From positions 1-50,776 of the forward strand of contig SYCV01000259.1 in the NCBI GenBank assembly GCA_005786805.1: a stretch of DNA of 50,776 bases. Reading direction: 5' to 3'. The DNA comes from Planctomycetia bacterium. GTDB taxonomy: Bacteria; Planctomycetota; Planctomycetia; Gemmatales; Gemmataceae. How positions within the stretch are numbered: position 1 is the first letter of the stretch; each line of letters begins with the position of its first letter. Both the position numbers and the translations under genes were made by a program. Shown here piece after piece: positions 15,343 through 23,067 of the stretch. The notes below the pieces were generated by a model, which worked only from the letters and a program-made list of their open reading frames with translations, did not search any database and was not told where the DNA came from.

Positions 15343-17142
15343 ATGACGGACGCGAGCAAAATTCGCAATTTTTCGATTGTGGCCCATATAGACCATGGCA
15401 AAAGCACCCTTGCGGACCAGTTCCTTTTAAAAACAGGGGCCATCACACAAAGGGATTTTAGAAACCAGGTCCTCGATGACATGGATCTTGAAAGAGAACG
15501 CGGCATCACCATCCAGATGCACCCTGTCACCCTTTACTACAAACTTGATGGCCAAACATACGAACTCAATCTCATTGACACCCCCGGCCATGTGGATTTC
15601 ACCTATGAAGTATCGCGCAGCCTCGCGGCTTGTGAAGGTGCGATTCTTTTGGTTGATGCTTTTCAAGGTGTCCAGGCCCAGACTGTCGCAAACGCTTACC
15701 TCGCCATCGACAACAACCTCACCATTGTGCCGGTCCTTAACAAGATCGACATGCCAATAGCCCGACCAGATGATGTGATTGCCGAGATGGAATCCGTGCT
15801 GGGGATTCAACCTGAGGAAGTCCTGCGTGTGAGCGCGAAGACTGGCTTGGGAATGGACGATGTAATGCGTGCGATCATTGATCGCATTCCACCTCCCCAG
15901 GGAAAACCAGGTGACCCTCTAAAGGCGCTAATCTACAACAGTCATTTCGATCCCTACAAAGGTGTCGTGATTTACATTCGTGTGATGGAAGGCACCCTGA
16001 AAAAAGGCCAGCGCATCAAATTCATGCGTGGCAACACCGAGCATGAAGTGGCCGAGATTGGTCAATTCAGGCCAAACCCAACGCCCTGCGACACCCTTGG
16101 GCCGGGTCAGGTTGGTTTTTTCATGGCACAGGTTCGCAAACTTGATGATGTGCATATCGGAGACACTGTTACCGAGGCGGGCAGGCCCACCCCTGCCGCA
16201 CTTGCTGGTTACAAGGAACCCAAGCCGATGGTGTTCAGTGGTTTATACCCCACGAACAACGATGACTTTGAGGAATTACGCGAAGCACTGATGAAACTCC
16301 GGCTAAATGATGCGAGCTTCACTTACATGCCGGAAGTTAGTGAGGGACTGGGATTCGGGTTCAGATGCGGGTTCCTTGGAATGCTCCATCGCGAAATTAT
16401 CCAGCAAAGGTTGGAGCGTGAAAGCCAGCTAGACCTGGTTCAAACCGCACCCAATGTGACCTACGAAATATTAAGCCGAAGTGGCGAGGTGATTTCCATC
16501 GACAATCCCCAGAAGGTCCCGGTTGATGGCCAGATCCAGGAATTTCGTGAACCGTTTGTCAAGATCAGCTTCCTTGTCCCCTCGACCAACATCGGCGATT
16601 TGATGCAGATGTGTGCCGAGCGTAGGGGTATCTACCAGCGTACCGAATACCTAAGCACCGCGCGCGCCATCCTTGTTTATGAAATGCCACTTGCGGAGGT
16701 CATTTACGACCTTTACGACAAGCTGAAATCGGTAACCCATGGCTATGGCACCATGGATTATGAATTCCTCGCTTATCGCGCCGCTGACCTTGTCCGCCTT
16801 GATGTTTTGGTCCACCACAACAGGGTGGATGCGCTTTCAACAATCGTGCATCGCTCCTCAGCGGATAGACGGGGTAGGAAATTGCTCAAGAAACTGCGCG
16901 AGGAAATCGACAGGCATATGTTTGAGGTTGTCCTTCAGGCCGCGGTTGGCAGCAGGATTATCGCCCGGGAAAGCATCGCTGCCCTCAAGAAGAATGTTAC
17001 CGCGAAGTGCTACGGTGGTGACATAACCCGAAAGCGCAAACTTTGGGCCAAACAAGCCGAGGGTAAAAAACGCATGAAGCAGGTGGGGCAGGTGGAATTA
17101 CCGCAGGAGGCTTTCCTTGCCGTGCTTGAATCTGACGAATAA
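15343..17142 (+). CDS. lepA: Elongation factor 4 (LepA)
   Basis: LepA is a translational GTPase related to EF-G that acts on stalled ribosomes or in initiation and biogenesis. The 599-residue protein has the P-loop AHIDHGKST, the switch I stretch LDDMDLERERGITIQMH, DTPGHVDF and NKIDMP. It also has the LepA-specific C-terminal region (KAKCYGGDITRKRKLWAKQAEGKKRMKQ pattern near residues 549-580). Its length is as expected. It is the first gene of an eight-gene run, 14 bases before the signal peptidase gene. The lepA-lepB order is the same as in Escherichia coli. Confidence 0.97.
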   Translation: MTDASKIRNFSIVAHIDHGKSTLADQFLLKTGAITQRDFRNQVLDDMDLERERGITIQMHPVTLYYKLDGQTYELNLIDTPGHVDFTYEVSRSLAACEGAILLVDAFQGVQAQTVANAYLAIDNNLTIVPVLNKIDMPIARPDDVIAEMESVLGIQPEEVLRVSAKTGLGMDDVMRAIIDRIPPPQGKPGDPLKALIYNSHFDPYKGVVIYIRVMEGTLKKGQRIKFMRGNTEHEVAEIGQFRPNPTPCDTLGPGQVGFFMAQVRKLDDVHIGDTVTEAGRPTPAALAGYKEPKPMVFSGLYPTNNDDFEELREALMKLRLNDASFTYMPEVSEGLGFGFRCGFLGMLHREIIQQRLERESQLDLVQTAPNVTYEILSRSGEVISIDNPQKVPVDGQIQEFREPFVKISFLVPSTNIGDLMQMCAERRGIYQRTEYLSTARAILVYEMPLAEVIYDLYDKLKSVTHGYGTMDYEFLAYRAADLVRLDVLVHHNRVDALSTIVHRSSADRRGRKLLKKLREEIDRHMFEVVLQAAVGSRIIARESIAALKKNVTAKCYGGDITRKRKLWAKQAEGKKRMKQVGQVELPQEAFLAVLESDE

Positions 17143-17156
17143 ACAAAAGGTAGACA

Positions 17157-19022
17157 ATGGCTGAATCAGAAAACCCCACACCCGTACCAGAAAATGGGCC
17201 TACCCCGCCTGTTGAAGGATACAAGATTTTCAATGATTCTGTGAATCCCATATCCGTAAACACAGAATCCTCAACCGGGGCGCAACCCGCGACAGATCAG
17301 CCCTCCGCCAATCAAGAACCATCACAAGGTTCGAATTCTCCCACTCCAGCAAAATTTGTCATCCCTAAAAACGATGGCCTTCGGGAAACTCTTGAGACCA
17401 TTGTTTTTGTGGTCGTGCTGGTGTTGGTTCTAAAATCATTTGTCGCGGAGGCTTTTGTAATCCCGACTGGTTCCATGGCGGAAACCTTGTTTGGTTATCA
17501 AAAACAAATCCGTTGCCCATCCTGCAACCACCGCTTCCCTGTCAATTGCTCAAGCGAAGTCGAGCAGATGCCCGGAGCGGGGGTAATGTCAGTCAGCCAA
17601 GCAACCTGTCCCAATTGTTTGCAAAACATCAAACTGCTCAAGCCAAACGAGGATTCTTTCCCGGGGGAAGCCACGGTGAGAGACCCCGGTCCATCCACGG
17701 GTGATCGCGTTCTGGTCGCGAAATATCTTTATGATCTTCCCGGGAAGGGCCCCGAGCGCCTGGATGTGGTTGTTTTCAAATACCCAGGCAACAGCAACCC
17801 GAATGAATTCTCCGCCCGCTTCCCCGCATCCGGACCACAGCGCAATCATGTCCCCATGAATTACATCAAAAGGCTGATAGGTCTTCCGGGAGAAACCATC
17901 GCCATTCAAGCAGGCAAACTTTACAGGCTTCCACCCAACACCCTTCCACCACCTATTTCCAATCCAAAAGACAATGCGGACCTCTGGATGTGGGAATTCA
18001 TGCATGAAAATGAAGCCCGGGACTCCTTTGTAGACACCGACAAATTCGAGATCATCCGTAAAAAACCCTCCGCGGTCCTATCAATGGCCAGGATCGTAAA
18101 TGACGATGAACATCGCCCCAAGGACCTGCCCAATTTAAAACGCTGGCAATCCCTAAAACCCAATTGGAAGGAAATTTCACCCTCGGTTTACACTAGCTCC
18201 ACTGAGAAGGAAAAAAACACATCCTGGCTCAGGTATAATCATATCATCCGCAACAACGATTCCCGCAGGCAGCTTATCACCGATATCATGGGTTATAACA
18301 CCGCCTATCATGACTCACACCGGCCCGGATATGGTGACAACTGGGTCAGTGACCTCATCCTCGAGGGTGAATTTAAGATCCCAAAAAAGGAAGGCACCCT
18401 CACTTTGGAACTTTCCAAGGGTGTTGATCGTTTCAGGGCGGTTTGGAACCTGGAGTCAGACTCATGCACTCTTCAAAGAGTCACAGGTGAAAAAATCGAA
18501 AAACTCGCTGAAAAAACATCTGCTCCCCTTGCCCCAGGCTCTCACCAGGTTCGTTTCGCAAATGTCGATTGCAGGCTGATCATCTGGATTGATGGCAAAC
18601 TTCTGTTCAATGACGGAGTCGACTACAAGCCCAGCAAAGTGCATGGCCCCACACTTGAAAACGACTTGGAACCCGCAAGCATCGGAACATCAGGAACCAG
18701 CCTTACCGTCCAGAAGCTAAAGCTGTTTCGTGACACTTATTACACCGCGCGGATCAATCCCAGCACCCCGGATGTCTCGGTTCATGACTGGACTGAACCA
18801 TCAGTTATCCGCCCGGGGATGGCGACACCCGATGCATGGAAGGGACTTTTGAACCCGCCCATCAAGACTCTTTATGTCCAGCCCGGCCATTACCTTTGCC
18901 TGGGTGACAACAGTCCGCAAAGTTCAGACGGCCGGTCCTGGGGGCTAGTTCCATCCAACCTAATGATGGGCCGTGCTGTTCTTATTTACTGGCCCTTCGA
19001 TCGAATCGGTAGAATCCAATGA
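17157..19022 (+). CDS. lepB: Signal peptidase I, enlarged with inserts
   Basis: This inner-membrane protease removes signal peptides from exported proteins. The 621-residue protein is about twice the usual size. A Pro/Ser/Asn-rich cytoplasmic N-terminus precedes one membrane segment (about 79-98). The catalytic Ser106 follows in IPTGSMAETL, then GDRVLVAKYLY, RLDVVVFKYPG and the Lys238 base in NYIKRLIGLPGE. The final box is LGDNSPQSSDGRSWG near 582-596. Two inserts stand out. One is a four-cysteine ribbon (CPSC at 120-123, CPNC at 151-154) just after the nucleophile. The other is a segment of roughly 320 residues between the Lys box and the GDNS box, with a beta-rich, lectin-like stretch (about 398-525). 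The stop overlaps the next start as ATGA. Confidence 0.92.
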   Translation: MAESENPTPVPENGPTPPVEGYKIFNDSVNPISVNTESSTGAQPATDQPSANQEPSQGSNSPTPAKFVIPKNDGLRETLETIVFVVVLVLVLKSFVAEAFVIPTGSMAETLFGYQKQIRCPSCNHRFPVNCSSEVEQMPGAGVMSVSQATCPNCLQNIKLLKPNEDSFPGEATVRDPGPSTGDRVLVAKYLYDLPGKGPERLDVVVFKYPGNSNPNEFSARFPASGPQRNHVPMNYIKRLIGLPGETIAIQAGKLYRLPPNTLPPPISNPKDNADLWMWEFMHENEARDSFVDTDKFEIIRKKPSAVLSMARIVNDDEHRPKDLPNLKRWQSLKPNWKEISPSVYTSSTEKEKNTSWLRYNHIIRNNDSRRQLITDIMGYNTAYHDSHRPGYGDNWVSDLILEGEFKIPKKEGTLTLELSKGVDRFRAVWNLESDSCTLQRVTGEKIEKLAEKTSAPLAPGSHQVRFANVDCRLIIWIDGKLLFNDGVDYKPSKVHGPTLENDLEPASIGTSGTSLTVQKLKLFRDTYYTARINPSTPDVSVHDWTEPSVIRPGMATPDAWKGLLNPPIKTLYVQPGHYLCLGDNSPQSSDGRSWGLVPSNLMMGRAVLIYWPFDRIGRIQ

Positions 19023-19447
19023 CACAGTCACTTCCTGTCCCCGCTCCTGGCACAGTATTTGGCGATATCGAAATTCGTGTGAGATATGCTGAAACAGACC
19101 GCATGGGCCTGCTTCATCACGCCAATTATCTTGTCTATTTCGAGCAGGGAAGGATCGAATTGCTTCGCACCATGGGCCGGACCTACAAGGATGTCGAGGA
19201 TGAGGGATACCTTCTTGTGCTCGCCCGTATCGAGGTCAAATACAAGCGGCCAGCAAGATACGATGATGTTCTCATCCTTAGAACCATCGTGGAAAGAACC
19301 ACTGGTGTGCGCATTGAGCATCGCTACGAACTTTACTGCGATTCCAAGCTGCTCGCGGAGGGGTCATCAACACTTGCATGCATCGATCGCGAGGGAAACC
19401 CGCAGGCGCTTCCCCCATATCTGGCAAACCGCACAACCTCTCTCTGA
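19019..19447 (+). CDS. ybgC: YbgC-type acyl-CoA thioesterase
   Basis: This is a 142-residue hotdog-fold thioesterase. The signature RVRYAETDRMGLLHHANYLVYFEQGR holds the catalytic Asp and the His-Ala-Asn-Tyr loop of the 4-hydroxybenzoyl-CoA/YbgC group. The later VKYKRPARYDDVL is also typical. YbgC enzymes hydrolyse short- or medium-chain acyl-CoAs and are classically the first gene of the tol-pal cluster. Here too it precedes a TolQ/ExbB-like and a TolR/ExbD-like gene. Its ATG overlaps the signal peptidase stop by four bases, implying translational coupling. Confidence 0.92.
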   Translation: MTQSLPVPAPGTVFGDIEIRVRYAETDRMGLLHHANYLVYFEQGRIELLRTMGRTYKDVEDEGYLLVLARIEVKYKRPARYDDVLILRTIVERTTGVRIEHRYELYCDSKLLAEGSSTLACIDREGNPQALPPYLANRTTSL

Positions 19448-19457
19448 AAGTTGAACC

Positions 19458-19976
19458 ATGTTCAGAAGATTCCTCGCGGTATGGTGCCTTCCTCTTCTGC
19501 TGGCTGTTCTGCCCGCGGCTTCCAGCTTCGCGGTGGTCGCATCACTACCAACAGCCGCTTATGATTTTTATCTTGAAAGGATCACCCGACTCGACCAGTT
19601 GATCCTCGCCCTGGGAGCGTCTCTTTTCACAATGCAAACTTTTTTCGCCTGGCGCGCCCTCACTTGGAAAAAACACGGGTTTGACGAATCCCCCGACACA
19701 TGGATCAATCATCTATCCCAGGCTGCGGAATGGTTTCCACTGCTCGGGTTACTGGGAACCGTCGCGGGAATCCTCCAGACTTTCAGCTCCATCAGCGGGC
19801 CCGTTTCACCAGAGCGAATCATCCAGCTTTACGGACCCGCGATCACAGCGACGGGGAGCGGGATATTCATGGCACTTGTCAACATCCTGCCTGCATGGAT
19901 TGTGATGGTTGGCAGGGATCTCATCCTTTCACTTGCTGGTGGCGTGCTCCCCAAAAAGGAGGACAAACCATCATGA
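19458..19976 (+). CDS. TolQ/ExbB/MotA-family proton-channel protein
   Basis: The 172-residue inner-membrane protein has an N-terminal hydrophobic stretch, a segment about 48-66, and the paired helices of the family. The first of the pair is WFPLLGLLGTVAGILQTFSSI (93-113), matching the signature GLLGTVxGxxxxF. The second is YGPAITATGSGIFMALVNILPAW (127-149), matching the AL.ATxxGLxVAIPA-type helix. Such proteins form a pentamer around a TolR/ExbD dimer and convert the proton gradient into work on the envelope. It is shorter than TolQ (about 230) because the cytoplasmic loop is small. It follows ybgC by 10 bases and overlaps the tolR-like gene by four. Confidence 0.87.
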   Translation: MFRRFLAVWCLPLLLAVLPAASSFAVVASLPTAAYDFYLERITRLDQLILALGASLFTMQTFFAWRALTWKKHGFDESPDTWINHLSQAAEWFPLLGLLGTVAGILQTFSSISGPVSPERIIQLYGPAITATGSGIFMALVNILPAWIVMVGRDLILSLAGGVLPKKEDKPS

Positions 19977-20485
19977 TCCAACTCCCAAAACGCAGTGTTA
20001 CCCGCTTCTTCATTCCGCTGATCGATGTGTTGATTCTACTTTTCTGCGTCTTCCTGTTTCTTCCCATGGTTGGCCAGGGCGATTCGCCCGGGTCTTCCCT
20101 GAAAACCAACCCTCAATCCAATCAAAACAAAAAGGATGCGGACACGACAACCCAGCTACTCAATGAAATAGAAAAATTACGGGCTGAACGAACCGAGGCC
20201 TTCAAGGGTAATGTCTTTTCAAGGGCCCTTGAGATCGATCCCTCAACCGGCGAGCTTTTCTTTCGCAATCCCGACAAGACCCCTTTAAAAAACCATGCTG
20301 ATGTCGCAAACCTTGTCAATCATGACAAACTATTTTCCAAGGGCAGGGAACTTTTCTACATGGTTCTTTATCCCCGTGACCCCGATAGCAGTTATCCCAC
20401 CAGGGGTCAGCGCGAAAATTATGAACGCTGGCTCAATGGCATCGCCTGGTCATTTGATTTCCCGGGACTTAATTCCAACAGGTAA
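19973..20485 (+). CDS. TolR/ExbD-like motor protein
   Basis: This 170-residue protein has one N-terminal membrane helix, FFIPLIDVLILLFCVFLFLPM (about 12-32). Its aspartate, in PLIDV, matches the proton-carrying Asp of ExbD and TolR (PLIDVxLVLL). A coiled region (TTQLLNEIEKLRAERTEAF) and a periplasmic domain ending in LFYMVLYPRDPDSSYPTRGQ follow. It should pair with the upstream TolQ-like protein. The ATG at 19973 overlaps the preceding stop as ATGA. The reading frame stays open much further upstream, but that part lies inside the tolQ-like gene. The periplasmic half is not typical TolR, so its load may be different. Confidence 0.85.
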   Translation: MIQLPKRSVTRFFIPLIDVLILLFCVFLFLPMVGQGDSPGSSLKTNPQSNQNKKDADTTTQLLNEIEKLRAERTEAFKGNVFSRALEIDPSTGELFFRNPDKTPLKNHADVANLVNHDKLFSKGRELFYMVLYPRDPDSSYPTRGQRENYERWLNGIAWSFDFPGLNSNR

Positions 20486-20491
20486 TTGAAT

Positions 20492-21130
20492 ATGTTCATT
20501 CCTGTGTTAGCCAACGCGATTACGGATTCAATCAGGCACCCTGAACGCCCACTCGCGGTGTTCGGTGGCATCGCCCTGGGCGCCTATCTGGCTATCACTG
20601 TTGCAAACCTGGTTGTGAAAAGATTTTCAAAAAAACCCATGCCAATCTGGGCGGCCAATTTAATGCGAACCCTTGGAGGGATCGCAGGTGGCTGGATCGT
20701 CTACATCTATCTTTTTGGGGGTGGTGGAGATGGAGTCGGTGGCCCCGGAGGGGCAAGCAACGGCACAAACAACAACTCCTCCAACCCGAAAACAACCGAA
20801 ACACAGGAAAGCAGGGACAAAGATCTAAACAAAAAAGAATCCTCGAAAGTAACACTAAAACTAAGGGTTTTGACTGATGAATCCGCCAGGAAAATGATGG
20901 GGGCTAACTATCAGGCTAAAAAATATTATCTGCTTTCTGACAAACCTGATGAGCTATGTGATTATGAATCATTGATCTCAAATTTCGAAGGCATTCTTAG
21001 GAACTCAACCATTGAGAGAATAGATTTTGTAATCGGACTGGAAGACCCCGACCGCGACACCTACAGGGTCCGGGTGGTTCGCAACTGGTGTGAAACCAAA
21101 AATATCCCAATGGATTTTCTACCACGCTGA
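20492..21130 (+). CDS. Unrecognised two-helix membrane protein in the Tol-like operon
   Basis: The protein has 212 residues. Two membrane helices (about 21-42 and 54-75) are followed by a Gly/Asn/Ser-rich linker (GGGGDGVGGPGG and NGTNNNSSN) and a charged stretch. A C-terminal domain follows, about 118-212. That domain ends VIGLEDPDRDTYRVRVVRNW...IPMDF, which loosely resembles the end of the upstream TolR-like protein (YPRDPDSSYPTRGQ...W...FDFPG). A shared periplasmic fold is possible, but the match is short. I know no family name. It starts seven bases after the TolR-like gene; the ATG at 20492 is preferred to a TTG two codons earlier. Confidence 0.75.
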   Translation: MFIPVLANAITDSIRHPERPLAVFGGIALGAYLAITVANLVVKRFSKKPMPIWAANLMRTLGGIAGGWIVYIYLFGGGGDGVGGPGGASNGTNNNSSNPKTTETQESRDKDLNKKESSKVTLKLRVLTDESARKMMGANYQAKKYYLLSDKPDELCDYESLISNFEGILRNSTIERIDFVIGLEDPDRDTYRVRVVRNWCETKNIPMDFLPR

Positions 21131-21149
21131 AATCAACGGGCGCCATTCA

Positions 21150-23045
21150 ATGCAGCTTACAGACAACCTGAATCCCTTGATTATGATATTGCATGATTCA
21201 CCAGAAAAAGCCAATGGTATCGGGTTGTCCTTCACAGAAAAATCCTCACGTATTGAATCAGCCTCACTGGATGAGCAAGGTGTTAAAAAACTGGTTCAAT
21301 CCAATTGCGATGGAGCTGTATTTCTGGGGGAACCACCGCTTTCATTACTAGGAATACTTCGGGAAAATCTTGGCCACAGGTTGCTACCCGCGAATTTCCC
21401 GGTATTCATCAAGCATGAAATTTGCCCGGAGTTCCCTGATAATTCTGGCCCGGGTTCACTAGATATTCTCCCTTTCCGGGATGCAGCCACCTGCATAGAC
21501 AAGGCGAATTTTTACCTGTCAAAAAAGAATTCCACCAGTTCCAAACTTGGTTGGACAACAGTGGTGCTTTTATTCGCGCTTTTATTCCTGGCTTTGAAGG
21601 GGGCAAAATTATTTCTACCGCCGGGCGAACTGGAAACCCAGGTGGAAATTTTCAAAATGAACGACCCCTCGGATGTTCATCTTCGATTGTTGGGCCCTCT
21701 GGAAAGACTTAACCAACGCGTAAACAAGGTGAACGGTTTTATCTCAGATCCGGATTTTTATTTTCTACCACTGGATCTTTCCATGTTCTTGAATTCAAGG
21801 ATGGAGGAAACCAAAAACTACCTCAGACTAGTTGATTTGGTCGTGGAAATCCCCGCCACCATTAATGTGAAAAAGATAGGGGATATCGAGGCTTCACTAT
21901 CCAGAATCGACAGATTGAAAAAAAGTTTCCCAAAGAAGTTGGAATCCACTGAGGGATGGATTTTTCTTGTTGAAAAAGAATCATTCAACCAGAAAATCCT
22001 CGAATCACTGAATGAGTTCAAATCCAGCTTCACCGAAAGAACCAATGTCTTCAACGACCTTTCATCGCTCGATCGACAACAAAAATCAGGTGATTTTGAT
22101 TGGAAACCCTGGCTTGATAAAGCCTCTGATTACCTGGATTCCCCCTGGCCGGAATCTTTTCCTCAGGCATTGGCTACAAATATTCCTGAAGTGCTGGAAA
22201 TGCGTCTGGCAGACCATGCAAACCGCAAAAAAATCCATCTGCTTAAATGCCTTATCAATTACCTGACAATCCCGAAAAATATCACCGCCGATGATTTCTT
22301 GTTCAAAACCGGACTATTCAAGGAAACATTTCATACCCTTGATAAAGAATCACCAAACTTGCGAAAATCACTCGCCCCAGCAAATTTCACCCCAAACCAG
22401 AACGAGACCATCCAATTTCTCGCCTTTAAAATGAAGTCAAAAATATATCCCATACTTGGAAGACGAATTTTTGAAAATCTGGGTGATCAAAAAACATGGG
22501 AAAAATCGAAGGCGAAATTGTTGGCGGATCCCGTGCTCAAGGAATTTTGTGAACTTATCAACCCCATCTCCTGGATCGAGTCACCCGCCGGGGTCAATCC
22601 AATTGAAAATATTATTACACTTCTAACCAGCGATGGAATTCAATTAAAGTGCGATTGTGTCAAATTAGTATTGGATAATAAACTTTCAAATCTCCTGCCT
22701 GAGAATCCAACCCTGAATATCACATTCGAGAAACCCTCGGGCGAGACAAAGGTTTTTAATTTCAGACTTGTAATGAACAAGGATCATATCCTACAAAGCA
22801 CTGATGTCGGGATTGACTACGCCTATAAATGGTTCGATAGGGTGAATGCGGTGATTGAGCTTAAAGATGGGTCAAAATTAGTTTGGGACAAAGCGGAACA
22901 TGATATATTCGGCTGGTCCTCGTTATTGACTGAGGGAAAGATGGTGGGTGGTTCAACTACTTTTGGGAAACTTACCCCTTCCATTCTGGTTTTTGAACCA
23001 AAATTGGTCGCGTTGCCTTCACTACTTTTTAAACCTGAGAACTAA
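21150..23045 (+). CDS. Unrecognised large single-pass membrane protein in the Tol-like operon
   Basis: The protein has about 631 residues. An N-terminal cytoplasmic domain of about 130 residues begins PLIMILHDSPEKANGIGLSF. One membrane helix follows, LGWTTVVLLFALLFLALKGAKLFL (about 131-154). Then comes a long, largely helical, lysine-rich extracytoplasmic region and a more beta-rich final 150 residues. It has no cysteine motif or catalytic signature I recognise. In the operon it occupies the place where tolA or tonB would follow the motor genes, but it is not proline-rich like TonB. The start is uncertain: ATG at 21150 has no clear ribosome site, a GTG at 21090 would overlap the previous gene, and an ATG at 21183 is also possible. 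Confidence 0.72.
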   Translation: MQLTDNLNPLIMILHDSPEKANGIGLSFTEKSSRIESASLDEQGVKKLVQSNCDGAVFLGEPPLSLLGILRENLGHRLLPANFPVFIKHEICPEFPDNSGPGSLDILPFRDAATCIDKANFYLSKKNSTSSKLGWTTVVLLFALLFLALKGAKLFLPPGELETQVEIFKMNDPSDVHLRLLGPLERLNQRVNKVNGFISDPDFYFLPLDLSMFLNSRMEETKNYLRLVDLVVEIPATINVKKIGDIEASLSRIDRLKKSFPKKLESTEGWIFLVEKESFNQKILESLNEFKSSFTERTNVFNDLSSLDRQQKSGDFDWKPWLDKASDYLDSPWPESFPQALATNIPEVLEMRLADHANRKKIHLLKCLINYLTIPKNITADDFLFKTGLFKETFHTLDKESPNLRKSLAPANFTPNQNETIQFLAFKMKSKIYPILGRRIFENLGDQKTWEKSKAKLLADPVLKEFCELINPISWIESPAGVNPIENIITLLTSDGIQLKCDCVKLVLDNKLSNLLPENPTLNITFEKPSGETKVFNFRLVMNKDHILQSTDVGIDYAYKWFDRVNAVIELKDGSKLVWDKAEHDIFGWSSLLTEGKMVGGSTTFGKLTPSILVFEPKLVALPSLLFKPEN

Positions 23046-23067
23046 ATCAAAATCAAAGGTCATTTTT

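Noticed and set aside
19700-19972. Long open frame ahead of the TolR-like start
   Set aside because: It is an out-of-frame shadow of the TolQ-like gene; the ATGA overlap at 19973 gives the normal ExbD length.
22948-23067. Extension of the propeller gene into the preceding gene
   Set aside because: It overlaps coding sequence of the previous gene; the ATG at 23068 has an AAAGG site and begins the membrane segment correctly.
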